Assembly (NCBI GenBank): GCA_965263045.1
Contig: CBDHGK010000041.1
Location: forward strand, 5,146,001-5,210,000
DNA from: G963664115 sp965263045
GTDB lineage: Bacteria; Acidobacteriota; Terriglobia; 20CM-2-55-15
Length of the DNA: 64,000 bases
Reading direction: 5' to 3'
Each line of letters opens with the position of its first letter. Position 1 is the stretch's first letter. Position numbers and translations under genes: made by a program. This document shows, piece by piece, positions 8,615 through 17,402 of this stretch. Under the pieces are notes generated by a model, which worked only from the letters and a program-made list of their open reading frames with translations, ran no database searches and was not told the DNA's origin.

Positions 8615-10891
8615 ATGCACAACCTTCAGTCCATCAGTCGGGCCAACAGGCTATTCTTCATCTTCATCCTGGCCTTCACCCCGGGCCCCGCCGCAGCACA
8701 GGATCCCACGGCGATTCCCTCCGCTGATCGAGACCTTGCTGCTTACGATGGCCAGCCCCGCGTCCGGGTCGTTCGCCTGGAAGCGGACGAAGTGATCCAG
8801 GTGGACGGCGACTTGAGGGAGGCTGCCTGGGAGAGGGCGGTTCCGGCGGCCAACTTTACCCAGCAGGATCCGGATCTCGGTGCTCCGGCAACAGAAGCGA
8901 CCGAAGTCCGCTTCCTGTTCAGCGGAAACAGCCTGTACATGGGAGTGATCTGCTACGACTCGGATCCTGACAGCCTGCGGGGTAACACGCTGCAGCGCGA
9001 TGCGGACCTCTCCGCCGACGATCGTTTCGTGTGGACGTTCGATCCTTACCTGGATGGACGCTCCGGATATCTTTTCGAGATGAATCCCAGCGGCGCGATG
9101 GGCGATAGTTTGCTCAGCTCTTCTGCAAACAATGTCCTGGGCGGAACCGGGGACGCTGCCCGTGCCTGGGATGGCATCTGGACCGCCCGCGTTCGGGTGA
9201 CCGACTTCGGTTGGGTCATCGAAATTGAAATCCCGTTTCGGACCCTTAATTTCGATCCCGGCGCACCGGCCTGGGGCGCAAACTTTCAGCGGACGATCCA
9301 ACGCAAGAACGAAGAGACGCTCTGGACCGGTTGGGCCCGCAATCAGGGCGTACGCCGCATGTCGAGCGCTGGTTTGCTTGAAGGAATCGCCGACGTCAGC
9401 CAGGGTGTCGGCCTCGACGTTCAGCCTTACCTTCGTGGGAACTATGCCGAAGCCCCCGGCCGAAACGTGGGTTCGAACGTCGAGGCAGACGCCGGTATCG
9501 ATTTCGTCTACAACCTCACGCCGGCACTCAAGGCCAACTTCACGATCAACACTGATTTCGCCGAAACCGAGGTCGATCAGCGCCGCGTCAATCTGACGCG
9601 ATTTCCGCTGTTTTTTCCCGAAAGGCGATCGTTTTTCCTCGAAGGCACAACCGTTTTCGAATTCTCCCGGGAGTTCGGCAGCACCATCATGCCTTTCTTC
9701 AGCCGCCGCATCGGACTTGACGAGAACGGCCGACCCCAACGCATCGACTACGGCGCAAAATTAACCGGCCAGGCCGCCTCCAATGACATCGGATTGATCC
9801 ATGTCCGCACCGGGGATTCCGGGAATCTGGCTGGTGAAGACTTCACCGTCCTGCGCACCAAGACCAATTTCCTGCTGCAGTCCTACGCCGGCGTAATCTA
9901 TTCACGCCGAGCCGAGCACGGGGCAGACACGCCCGATCGACATACGCTCGGCTTCGACTTTGCGCTCGGGACCTCGCGCTTTCAGGGAACCGACAACCTG
10001 GAGTTCAGTGGCTACTATATCTGGACGTCCCAAAACCGCCCGGCGCAAGGCGGAGAGGGGCAAGGCGGAGCGGCCTACGGATTTCGACTGGACTACCCCA
10101 ACGAGACCTGGGACGCCCGCATATCGGTCCGTGAGCTCCAGGAAGGGTATGATCCCGCCGTCGGATTCGTCGGGCGTCGGGGTATCCGAACCTATGCACC
10201 GGCGGTCGCGTTCATACCCCGGCCCAGAAACAATCGCATCATTCGTAACTTCCTGTTTGAGAACAACGTGAGTCTCGAAACGGATGCCCAGAATCGCCTG
10301 CTCACCCGATCGTTCAACCTGAGGGTGCTGGATGTGTATTTTCAATCGGGCGATAACTTCCGTGTCTCGGTGGTCCCCACGTATGAACGTCTGCGGCGGG
10401 ACTTCGAAATCTCACGAGGCGTGACGCTCCCAAACGGGAACGAGTACGATTTCACGCGATACTCGGTGCAGTTATCGACGTCGAATCGACGCCGGATGTC
10501 CGTGTTCACAAGTTATGAAAATGGCAGTTTTTACTCCGGGGACCGGAGGGACTTCACACTGAATCTCGGTATCCGGCCACGCCCCGGGGTCCTGGTCAAT
10601 CTGAGCAACGAATGGAATCGGGTTGAGCTGCCGGAGGGAAAGTTCTCGATCAGCCTGCTGCGTCTCAACGCCAACACGCAGTTTGGGCCATGGGTTTCCG
10701 TGGTCAACAACGTGCAGTACGACTCGGTCAGCCGCATTCTGGGATGGCAAAGCCGGTTGCGGTGGATCCTGCGCCCGGGCAACGACATCTACTTCGTCTA
10801 TGCACATAACTGGCTGGATGATCCGACCTCCGGCCGGACTACAATCGACCGCAGCGCCGCCTCGAAAGTCGTCTACACCCACCGCTTCTGA
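8615..10891 (+). CDS. DUF5916 outer-membrane protein with N-terminal CBM9-like domain
   Basis: 758 residues from ATG at 8615 (MHNLQSISRANRLFF), which begins a signal peptide cleaved near PAAAQD; the frame open to 8459 would bury it. A family 9 carbohydrate-binding-like domain follows (about 45-240: VDGDLREAAWERA, FLFSGNSLYMGVICYDSDP, GWVIEIEIPFRTLNFD). The remaining 500 residues alternate in beta-barrel fashion (AETEVDQRRVNLTRFPLFFPERRSFFLEG is the hallmark of DUF5916) and end in Phe (KVVYTHRF), as outer-membrane barrels usually do. Such proteins are common in Acidobacteriota, Gemmatimonadota and Bacteroidota, and their transport role is not established. It sits alone, facing away from the P460 gene. 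Confidence 0.88.
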   Translation: MHNLQSISRANRLFFIFILAFTPGPAAAQDPTAIPSADRDLAAYDGQPRVRVVRLEADEVIQVDGDLREAAWERAVPAANFTQQDPDLGAPATEATEVRFLFSGNSLYMGVICYDSDPDSLRGNTLQRDADLSADDRFVWTFDPYLDGRSGYLFEMNPSGAMGDSLLSSSANNVLGGTGDAARAWDGIWTARVRVTDFGWVIEIEIPFRTLNFDPGAPAWGANFQRTIQRKNEETLWTGWARNQGVRRMSSAGLLEGIADVSQGVGLDVQPYLRGNYAEAPGRNVGSNVEADAGIDFVYNLTPALKANFTINTDFAETEVDQRRVNLTRFPLFFPERRSFFLEGTTVFEFSREFGSTIMPFFSRRIGLDENGRPQRIDYGAKLTGQAASNDIGLIHVRTGDSGNLAGEDFTVLRTKTNFLLQSYAGVIYSRRAEHGADTPDRHTLGFDFALGTSRFQGTDNLEFSGYYIWTSQNRPAQGGEGQGGAAYGFRLDYPNETWDARISVRELQEGYDPAVGFVGRRGIRTYAPAVAFIPRPRNNRIIRNFLFENNVSLETDAQNRLLTRSFNLRVLDVYFQSGDNFRVSVVPTYERLRRDFEISRGVTLPNGNEYDFTRYSVQLSTSNRRRMSVFTSYENGSFYSGDRRDFTLNLGIRPRPGVLVNLSNEWNRVELPEGKFSISLLRLNANTQFGPWVSVVNNVQYDSVSRILGWQSRLRWILRPGNDIYFVYAHNWLDDPTSGRTTIDRSAASKVVYTHRF

Positions 10892-11020
10892 CGGGCTCTA
10901 TCTTGTGCCCATCGGCCGCAGATAGAGCGTGGGTCTCCGTGGGTCCGGACAGCCAACAGACAACAAACGGGCCCACGCAGGGTCGATGCCGATCGCTCAA
11001 ACGTTTTCGTTCCGCCGTTC
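10892..11020. other. Gap behind the DUF5916 gene
   Basis: 129 bases containing an inverted stretch around 10908-10935 (GGCCGCAGATAGAG...), but no perfect hairpin with a T-run that I could confirm as a terminator. No gene is seen. The rest of the gap to the amidohydrolase stop is occupied by the metallo-beta-lactamase remnant annotated separately. Confidence 0.4.
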
Positions 11021-11170
11021 TCAGTCGTTTGAATCCTCGCCGACAATATCCATAAATTCCTCCATCGACCCCACCCGCCCGTGGATCGGAACATGCCTGT
11101 CGACGTCCAGATTCAATCGCCGGATGTTGCTGTAGAAGGTCCGCATTCTGGCGCTGGGAGTCGTGGGAGG
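11021..11170 (-). pseudogene. C-terminal remnant of an MBL-fold (metallo-beta-lactamase superfamily) protein
   Basis: The last 50 codons of a minus-strand frame read PPTTPSARMRTFYSNIRRLN and then VPIHGRVGSMEEFMDIVG before the stop. This matches how many MBL-fold hydrolases end: a helix with a YxNIxRLxL pattern, then the zinc-ligand His in VPxHG, then a final helix. Nothing upstream in the frame encodes the HxHxDH metal-binding core, and the amidohydrolase stop lies less than 100 bases upstream. So only a tail is left, probably after deletion of the body of a gene that once followed the amidohydrolase in the same operon. No function is expected. Confidence 0.5.
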
Positions 11171-11238
11171 GCCGCACCCGGCGCCTGGGGCGTGACGCCA
11201 ATGCGATATCGACCCGGATTCATCGAAGCGCCTCCAAT

Positions 11239-12579
11239 TCAATAGCTTTCAGCGATGCCCCCCAGGTGCTCCTGGATATCGGCCTCGGGCAACCACTGAC
11301 CGCGAACCATGACCCCGGCGCGTCGGGCGACGTGGCCCACATCCTCCAAGGGGTTCGCTTCGACCAGGATCAGATCGGCGCGCGCGCCAACTTCGACGGT
11401 CCCGAACTGGTCCTCGTTCTGGAAGTACTCTCCGACGCTCCGGGTGCCCGAAGCGATCACCTCGTAAGGAGTCATGCCGGCCGCAACCATCCGATCCATC
11501 TCGCGGTGGACAGAGAAACCTGGAACGCTGAAGACCTGGGGCGCATCGGTTCCGAGCAGGATGCCCACCCCACCCTCGTTCAACGCGGTGAGGACCCGCA
11601 TTCGATTCGTGATCAACTGACCCGCCGCGTCAGGATCGAAGTCGGGATTCTCATGCATCGATTCCACCCGCGCCATCCACTGCTCGACCATTTCGGGCGG
11701 CATGTATTGATTCTCTGGATATGCCCGAACGCTCTCGGGGGAAAGCGCTCCGCGCAAAACTTCGCGGATCGCCATCGTCGGGACCACCCATGCGCCGGCC
11801 TCGCGCGTCCGGGTGACGACCTCCGCCAGTCGGACTTCGTCGAGAATTTCTGTACCCCCGGCAACATAGGCCACGTATCCGTCCATGTGATCGAAGGTCT
11901 CCTGCCCGGCCTCGATCGCGTGCATGAGACCGACATCGGCCGGCACATGGCCGCCAAATCGCATGCTCTCCTCGCGCGCGGTTTCCGCCATCCCATCGTA
12001 GGTTAGGAGGCTCAGCCCGGATTGAACCTTCAGGAGATGCCAGCCCTCCTCTTTCTGTGCATGCACTTGTTCGATGGCTGCCTCGGGGGAGGTCACGTCG
12101 TCGCCATTGAAACTGGAACCGGACAGGTAGAGATTCGGCCCGATCAACTCGCCCGCGTTGACCCGACGGCGCAGATCCAACTGACCCTCGGCGCCCTGCA
12201 TACCTCGGACGGTCGTGACTCCGTTTGCGACATACAAGAAAAGTACGTCCTCGATGAGTTGGGTCGGCTGGTCCGGTTCGGGGATATGCCCATGCATTTC
12301 CGCGAGTCCCGGCATCAGGTACATCCCGTTGCCCTCCACGCGCAGGGCACCCGGTGGAACGTCCGTGCTCGCGGCTGCTCCCACAGCCACGATGCGTCCG
12401 TCCCGGGTCACGACGGTCTGATCGGCGACGACCCTCTCGGTGTCCATCGGCACCAGATTGATCCCGACGAACGCCACCCCGGCATCGCCGTCTTCGGCAG
12501 CCGGAGGGGTCTCGGACGGTGTACACGAAACAGCCAGGGTCAAAAGGGCGGTCAAAAAGACATTGATTTTCGTATTCAT
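11239..12579 (-). CDS. Secreted/lipoprotein amidohydrolase (imidazolonepropionase-like)
   Basis: 446 residues from ATG at 12579, which has GGAG six bases upstream; a GTG-like start four codons earlier is less likely. MNTKINVFLTALLTLAVSC is a lipoprotein signal, so the enzyme should sit on the periplasmic side of a membrane. It belongs to the amidohydrolase superfamily: the N-terminal strand YLMPGLAEMHGH supplies the HxH metal ligands; later come LLKVQS (carbamylated-Lys position), GGHVPA, ETFDHM and the late Asp in ILLGTDAPQV. The C-terminus (GTVEVGARADLILVEANPL) is the usual return to the small beta-domain. The substrate is unknown; relatives include prolidase-like and imidazolonepropionase-like hydrolases. 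A perfect hairpin precedes the ribosome-binding site. Confidence 0.9.
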   Translation of the reverse strand: MNTKINVFLTALLTLAVSCTPSETPPAAEDGDAGVAFVGINLVPMDTERVVADQTVVTRDGRIVAVGAAASTDVPPGALRVEGNGMYLMPGLAEMHGHIPEPDQPTQLIEDVLFLYVANGVTTVRGMQGAEGQLDLRRRVNAGELIGPNLYLSGSSFNGDDVTSPEAAIEQVHAQKEEGWHLLKVQSGLSLLTYDGMAETAREESMRFGGHVPADVGLMHAIEAGQETFDHMDGYVAYVAGGTEILDEVRLAEVVTRTREAGAWVVPTMAIREVLRGALSPESVRAYPENQYMPPEMVEQWMARVESMHENPDFDPDAAGQLITNRMRVLTALNEGGVGILLGTDAPQVFSVPGFSVHREMDRMVAAGMTPYEVIASGTRSVGEYFQNEDQFGTVEVGARADLILVEANPLEDVGHVARRAGVMVRGQWLPEADIQEHLGGIAESY

Positions 12580-12590
12580 TGCGGCCTCCA

Positions 12591-12619
12591 ACTCCTCCCG
12601 CCTGGGAAGCGGGAGGAGT
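12591..12619 (-). promoter_or_regulatory. Perfect 11-bp hairpin in the leader of the amidohydrolase gene
   Basis: ACTCCTCCCGC at 12591-12601 pairs exactly with GCGGGAGGAGT at 12609-12619 around a seven-base loop. On the transcript the hairpin ends only a few bases before the GGAG of the amidohydrolase. One arm itself is Shine-Dalgarno-like (GGGAGGAG). It could stabilise the leader, attenuate transcription or control translation. There is no U-run, so it is not a classical terminator. Confidence 0.55.
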
Positions 12620-12831
12620 GCTGATTTCCCAGGATTATATACCTGAATCCAGGGATCGCCGGTCTAGCCCATAAACCGAATTTCGGACGTTTAGGCCGAA
12701 CTCCGCAAGGTGTGGTAGGAGAACCTTTCCGATACCGGAAAACTCTTTGCTTTCAACCCGGAGCCCGGGCATTCTATCGTTGATGACGAGCGTATATCTT
12801 GCATCTTCAGTCAATGGGGAGACAGTACACA

Positions 12832-13413
12832 ATGAATTTCAGCAAGTCGGTATTGGGCGGAATGGCGGTGGGAGTTTTAACGATGCTGGCAGCATCAGGC
12901 GCCTCGGCGCAGGTCGATTCGCGATTCGTTATTGCAGGAGAAGTCGCGGCGAGAATCGGCGAAATGAACATGATCAATGCGGCGACCGCACGGGGCATCG
13001 CCGATGCTTGCGAAAGCATGGCAGCTGAACGGAACCTCAGTGCGGCCATCGTTATTCTGGATAATTTCGGAAACGTCGTCCACCAACACCGGATGGATGG
13101 CGCCGCGCGCCGCACGGCAATCTACACCGCCGAGCTCAAGGCGGAGACAGCGATGCTGGCCCGAAGCGCGAGCAAGGCGCGGATGAACAACGTGGTCCGC
13201 AACCCCAACCGCTCGGTGCGTGAATGGAACCTGGGTTTCTTCCCGAATTCCGGAGGACTGCCAATCTGGGTGGGTAATCAGATCGTTGGATTCATCGGGG
13301 TGGGTGGCATGGCTCCCCGTGTGCCGGAATGGAGCGACGAAATCTGCGCACATCGCGCGATGGAACAGGTGATCGGTCCACAGCCCGCTCTCATCCAGGA
13401 CATCACAGAATAA
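12832..13413 (+). CDS. GlcG/HbpS-family secreted protein
   Basis: 193 residues from ATG at 12832, with GGGGAGA upstream. A signal peptide (MNFSKSVLGGMAVGVLTMLA...ASAQ) is followed by one GlcG/HbpS domain: helix DACESMAAERNLSAAIVILD, then NFGNVVHQHRMDGA, then RTAIYTAELKAETAMLARS and the closing GGLPIWVGNQIVGFIGVGG. The family includes the haem-binding HbpS of Streptomyces and GlcG, often encoded near oxidoreductases. A periplasmic ligand- or haem-binding role is possible but not shown by the sequence. It is a single gene, divergent from the amidohydrolase. Confidence 0.85.
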   Translation: MNFSKSVLGGMAVGVLTMLAASGASAQVDSRFVIAGEVAARIGEMNMINAATARGIADACESMAAERNLSAAIVILDNFGNVVHQHRMDGAARRTAIYTAELKAETAMLARSASKARMNNVVRNPNRSVREWNLGFFPNSGGLPIWVGNQIVGFIGVGGMAPRVPEWSDEICAHRAMEQVIGPQPALIQDITE

Positions 13414-13548
13414 ACGGTCTATTGGACGGTGACTGCCGATCAACGGATGCCCGGCTTCGGTGTAGTAGAATCCAGGATCGCTGTCGATGACGAGGATGCT
13501 GCGTGCTGCCCACAGGCATCCTTAGTCGGTGCGGGCCCTACAAAACGC

Positions 13549-14247
13549 TCACCACAAAACATAGAAGCGATAGTACTGGAGTTTAAGAAACTGTAGTCCA
13601 AGGTCCTGTATGCCATGCCACGATTCTGTCCAGTTGGCGGGTGTCAGGTTTCCAAAGACGGGAGCGCAGTCAACGGCGATGCCGGCAGGGGCCAGCATCT
13701 CATTGTAGACGAGTAACGATCGTCGACTCCGAAACGCCGGCGAGACAACGACTACTGAACGCAGACGTTCTCGAGTCAGAAAGTCCCGGATCTGATTCGC
13801 GGCGTTGAGACTGATGGGTTCGATGAGCTCTATGGGAATCATTTCTATGTTCGGAATCCGGGCGACACGGGCCATCAATTCCGCAATACCACCGGAGATC
13901 CTGTTGGGCCTGTCCGGATCCCGCGATGCATTTACAGGAACCAGCAATCTCGAAGCGACGCCCGCTTCGCGCAGCGCGGCCGCACGTTCGAAGACAAGAT
14001 AATCCCGGTCGAAATTTTCAAGCAGCAACGCATCACTGTGAGAAATCTGCTCTGTGCAGACAAGGCTTTCGGCCATTCGCACCGCCAGTAACTCACGGCT
14101 GATCCACACCACGGCCAGGCCAACCAGAAGGACGGCCAGACGCAGTTTCCAGGTGGTCTTAAGAGATTCTTTGCGATAGAACAGATAACGTTGCCAACCG
14201 TATCTCTGCGGGTTCTTCTCGTTTACGCGCATATTTTCATCTGTCAC
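13549..14247 (-). CDS. DUF218 (YdcF/SanA-like) membrane-anchored protein
   Basis: 232 residues. One membrane segment near the N-terminus (about 35-53, LRLAVLLVGLAVVWI) is followed by a DUF218-type alpha/beta domain on the periplasmic side. Visible landmarks are SDALLLENF, the helix FERAAALREAGVASRLLVP, the segment NAANQIRDFLTRERLRSVVVVSPAFRSRRSLLVY and the final WHGIQDLGLQFLKLQYYRFYVLW. DUF218 proteins such as SanA and ElyC act in envelope or polysaccharide metabolism, and similar proteins occur near exopolysaccharide genes; no such locus is seen here. Start: GTG at 14247 or ATG at 14232; the sequence does not decide. Confidence 0.8.
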   Translation of the reverse strand: MTDENMRVNEKNPQRYGWQRYLFYRKESLKTTWKLRLAVLLVGLAVVWISRELLAVRMAESLVCTEQISHSDALLLENFDRDYLVFERAAALREAGVASRLLVPVNASRDPDRPNRISGGIAELMARVARIPNIEMIPIELIEPISLNAANQIRDFLTRERLRSVVVVSPAFRSRRSLLVYNEMLAPAGIAVDCAPVFGNLTPANWTESWHGIQDLGLQFLKLQYYRFYVLW

Positions 14248-14368
14248 TCTGCTCTGGCGGCTCGATTATAACTGCTTGACACACCGAAGCCGCAAAGTAG
14301 ACGGCTATCGAAAAGTATCGGAGTGGATTGGTCCTGAATTGGGAAGACGGAGGTCGATCTATGGCCAG

Positions 14369-14570
14369 CCCGCATTTCTCATGGTTAGTCGTCGCGAAGC
14401 CCGCCAGGCCACTTGATGGCCTGGTTGAAAAGAGACGCCGCCAAGACAAGGCGCGCGCCGGGAGGGCGCCGCAGGCGTACTTGACAGTACGTCGAGGCGT
14501 CTGACCCAGCGCAACGCAGTATTGGCGGATGGATCCGGCGCTGCAGCAGACATTTCATGGGAAATGCGGG
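14369..14570. repeat. MITE-like element with 15-bp terminal inverted repeats and a palindromic core
   Basis: CCCGCATTTCTCATG at 14369-14383 is mirrored by CATGGGAAATGCGGG at 14556-14570 (14 of 15 pairing). The inside is GC-rich and contains GTACTTGACAGTAC near 14477-14490, a GTAC-spacer-GTAC palindrome, followed by GTCGAGGCGTCTG. The same inner block recurs, in the opposite orientation and diverged, at 61780-61980. There is no ORF of note. It lies between the DUF218 gene and atpC and fills most of the 380-base gap there. A nonautonomous mobile or REP-like repeat is the simplest reading. Confidence 0.65.
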
Positions 14571-14629
14571 TTAGCGGGGCATTACAGCCACGGGGCCGTC
14601 ACCAATAGTGGATTCAGCAGAACTGCAGT

Positions 14630-15034
14630 CTACTTCCGTCCAGCGATGGCGATGCGAATAGCCGCGCGCTCAAGCGCGGCCTGGGCCCGGGGATAGTCGA
14701 TCTCATCTCCGCCATTGGAGATCCGCTCCTCCGCACGCTGGTGCGCTCGGGTGGCCCGTTCGATGTCGATGTCGGCGGCTGGCTCGGCGACGTCAGCCAG
14801 CACCCGCACCGTGTCGTTCGAGATCTCCACAAAACCCCTGGCGAGCGCAAGGGAGTGGGACTGGCCTTCTTGCGTGTAAGACAGTTCACCGATCGCGAGC
14901 TCGGAAAACAGGGGGGCATGGCTGGGCAACAAACCCAGATAACCACCCAGGCCAGGGACCTGGACCTGGTCGACTTCGGCTTCGATGAGCGCCCGTTCCG
15001 GCGTCACGACTGTCAGATTGATTCCGTCCGCCAT
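14630..15034 (-). CDS. atpC: F-type ATP synthase epsilon subunit
   Basis: 134 residues. The N-terminal beta-sandwich carries the expected motifs (LTVVTPERALIEAEVDQVQVPG, GYLGLLPSHAPL, RGFVEISNDTVRVLAD), and residues 90-134 form the two-helix regulatory tail. Epsilon is part of the central stalk of F1 and can lock rotation when its tail is extended. It is the last gene of a minus-strand operon, eight bases behind atpD, and its end is followed by the MITE-like repeat. Length and motif order are normal. Confidence 0.95.
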   Translation of the reverse strand: MADGINLTVVTPERALIEAEVDQVQVPGLGGYLGLLPSHAPLFSELAIGELSYTQEGQSHSLALARGFVEISNDTVRVLADVAEPAADIDIERATRAHQRAEERISNGGDEIDYPRAQAALERAAIRIAIAGRK

Positions 15035-15041
15035 TGAGTCG

Positions 15042-16460
15042 CTACACCCCTACCTTCATCTTTTCGGCGCGTTCGAGGACTTCTTCGATGCCACCCAGCA
15101 TGTAGAAGGCCTGTTCGGGAATGTCGTCATGTTTTCCGTCGACGATTTCCTTAAAGCCCCTGATCGTGTCGGCCACTTTCACGTACTTGCCCGGTGTTCC
15201 CGTAAACTGTTCGGCCACGAAGAACGGCTGTGAGAGGAAGCGCTCGATCTTACGGGCGCGGGAGACAGCCAGCTTGTCTTCCTCCGACAATTCGTCAATG
15301 CCGAGAATCGCAATGATGTCCTGCAGGTCTTTGTATTTCTGAAGCACCAGTTTGACTTCGCGCGCCACCGAGTAGTGCTCCTCGCCGACGATACGCGGGT
15401 CCAGGATGCGCGAGGTTGACGCCAGCGGGTCCACCGCCGGGTAGATCGCCCGTTCCGCAATGGAGCGCGAAAGATTCGTGGTTGCGTCGAGGTGCGCGAA
15501 GGCGGTTGCAGGCGCGGGGTCCGTATAGTCGTCCGCCGGCACATAGATCGCCTGCACGGAAGTGATGGAGCCTTTCTGTGTCGAGGTGATCCGTTCCTGC
15601 AGTTCGCCCATTTCGCTCGCCAGCGTCGGCTGATAACCCACAGCGGAAGGCATCCGTCCCAGAAGCGCGGACACTTCCGATCCTGCCTGGGTAAACCGGA
15701 AAATATTGTCGACGAACAACAGGACGTCCTGACCCTCTTCATCCCGGAAATACTCGGCCGCCGTCAGCCCCGTCAGAGCCACTCGCAAACGGGCGCCCGG
15801 AGGCTCCGTCATCTGTCCGTAGACGAGGGCGGTCTTGTCGATTACGCCGGATTCCTTCATTTCCAGCCACAGGTCGTTGCCCTCACGCGTTCTCTCACCC
15901 ACACCGGCGAAAACGGACAGACCTCCGTGCTTGGAAGCAATGTTGTTGATCAGTTCCATGATGATGACGGTCTTGCCGACACCGGCACCGCCGAAAAGTC
16001 CGATCTTGCCGCCACGGAGATAGGGTTCGAGCAGGTCGATCACCTTGATGCCGGTTTCGAACATCTCCATGTCGGTGTTTTGCTCGGTCAGGGCTGGCGC
16101 AGCCCGGTGAATCGGATCTTTCCGTTCAGAGTTGATCGGGCCGGCTTTGTCTACCGGTTCACCGATCACATTCATCACGCGGCCCAGTGTTGCCTTTCCG
16201 ACGGGTACCCGGATAGGCGACTCCTGATCATGCGCCACCATCCCGCGAACCATTCCGTCGGTCGGCTGCATCGCCACACAGCGGACACGACCTTCGCCCA
16301 GGTGTTGCTGTACTTCGACGATGACGTCGAGGGGTTCAGGCACGTCGAATCCTTCGCTCGTGATTCGGAGGGCATTGTGAATCAGCGGTTGCTGGCCTTC
16401 ATCAAACTCGACGTCTACGGCAGGACCGATTATCTGTAGGACTTTGCCTGTGTTCGCCAT
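15042..16460 (-). CDS. atpD: F-type ATP synthase beta subunit
   Basis: 472 residues, the catalytic subunit of F1. The P-loop GGAGVGKTV is at about 152-160, with GERTREG close behind, then the DELSEED-related stretch (read as ELSEEDKL) near 395. The sequence from IGPAVDVEFDEGQ to the end is typical for bacterial AtpD. It lies between atpG and atpC in the standard order. Sites for ATP formation sit at the interface with AtpA. Nothing unusual was seen. Confidence 0.97.
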   Translation of the reverse strand: MANTGKVLQIIGPAVDVEFDEGQQPLIHNALRITSEGFDVPEPLDVIVEVQQHLGEGRVRCVAMQPTDGMVRGMVAHDQESPIRVPVGKATLGRVMNVIGEPVDKAGPINSERKDPIHRAAPALTEQNTDMEMFETGIKVIDLLEPYLRGGKIGLFGGAGVGKTVIIMELINNIASKHGGLSVFAGVGERTREGNDLWLEMKESGVIDKTALVYGQMTEPPGARLRVALTGLTAAEYFRDEEGQDVLLFVDNIFRFTQAGSEVSALLGRMPSAVGYQPTLASEMGELQERITSTQKGSITSVQAIYVPADDYTDPAPATAFAHLDATTNLSRSIAERAIYPAVDPLASTSRILDPRIVGEEHYSVAREVKLVLQKYKDLQDIIAILGIDELSEEDKLAVSRARKIERFLSQPFFVAEQFTGTPGKYVKVADTIRGFKEIVDGKHDDIPEQAFYMLGGIEEVLERAEKMKVGV

Positions 16461-16537
16461 GATCTCTATTACCTTTTCCTTACCTTGAGTTAGTCTCTAC
16501 CTTAATAGGTCTCTGATCCCGATCCGAAGGGAATCGG

Positions 16538-17389
16538 CTATACGCTTGCTCCACTGACGACTTCTATGATTTCCCGGGTGATGGCCGCCTGTCGAATGCG
16601 ATTCATGTTTAGCGTCAGGCTCTCGATCATCTCACCTGCGTTGCGCGTCGCTGTGTCCATGGCCGCCATTCGAGCGCCGTGTTCGGAAGCCGCCGACTCA
16701 AGCAAGGCCCGGTGCACCTGGATATCAACAAACTGAGGGAGCAAGCGGTCAAAAATTGCCTGTGGCGGCTGTTCGTAAATATAGTCACCTGCGGCCTGGT
16801 CGCCTTCGAAGACACTGGGGCTGAGCGGCAACAACGGCTCGACCACCAGTCGTTGCCGGATGACGGATTTAAATTCGTTATACGCCAGATAGACGCTGTC
16901 GATTTCACCGGCGCTGTAAAGGGCGACAATGCGTTCCCCGATGACGCGCGCGTGTTTGAAATCCAGCTGCGAGAAAATACCGATGTGTTCTTCGAGAATC
17001 ACTGCCCCACGTCGCTTGAAGTAGTCCCGCCCCTTCCGTCCAACCGCCATCACCGGAATGTCCCGGTCTTGATGAGACATCATGAATACTTCTGCAGAAC
17101 GCGAAATGTTTGTATTGAAGGCCCCACACAACCCCCGATCGGACGTGACCACAACGAGGAGAATTGTTTCTTCGGGGCGCAGTTCCAGAAGCGGGTGGCG
17201 CAGGTTTTCAACCCGCGCCGAAAGGTCCGATAGAACGGTTTTCAACTCATTGGCGTACGGTCGTGCGGCAAGAACCCGTTCCTGCGCGCGGCGCAGCTTG
17301 ACCGCAGCGACGGTCTTCATGGCGCCGGTGATCTGCTGGGTGTTCTTAACCGAGCGGATCCGGCGGCGGATGTCGAGAAGGTTCGCCAT
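16538..17389 (-). CDS. atpG: F-type ATP synthase gamma subunit
   Basis: 283 residues. The conserved N-terminal helix (MANLLDIRRRIRSVKNTQQITGAMKTVAAVKLRRAQ) and the matching C-terminal helix (NAGEMIESLTLNMNRIRQAAITREIIEVVSGA) form the coiled-coil rotor shaft. In the middle is the Rossmann-like part with TSDRGLCGAFNTNI. It couples proton flow through F0 to the beta subunits. It is encoded between atpA and atpD as in other bacteria. Confidence 0.96.
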   Translation of the reverse strand: MANLLDIRRRIRSVKNTQQITGAMKTVAAVKLRRAQERVLAARPYANELKTVLSDLSARVENLRHPLLELRPEETILLVVVTSDRGLCGAFNTNISRSAEVFMMSHQDRDIPVMAVGRKGRDYFKRRGAVILEEHIGIFSQLDFKHARVIGERIVALYSAGEIDSVYLAYNEFKSVIRQRLVVEPLLPLSPSVFEGDQAAGDYIYEQPPQAIFDRLLPQFVDIQVHRALLESAASEHGARMAAMDTATRNAGEMIESLTLNMNRIRQAAITREIIEVVSGASV

Positions 17390-17402
17390 TCAGTCTTCGT
17401 CC

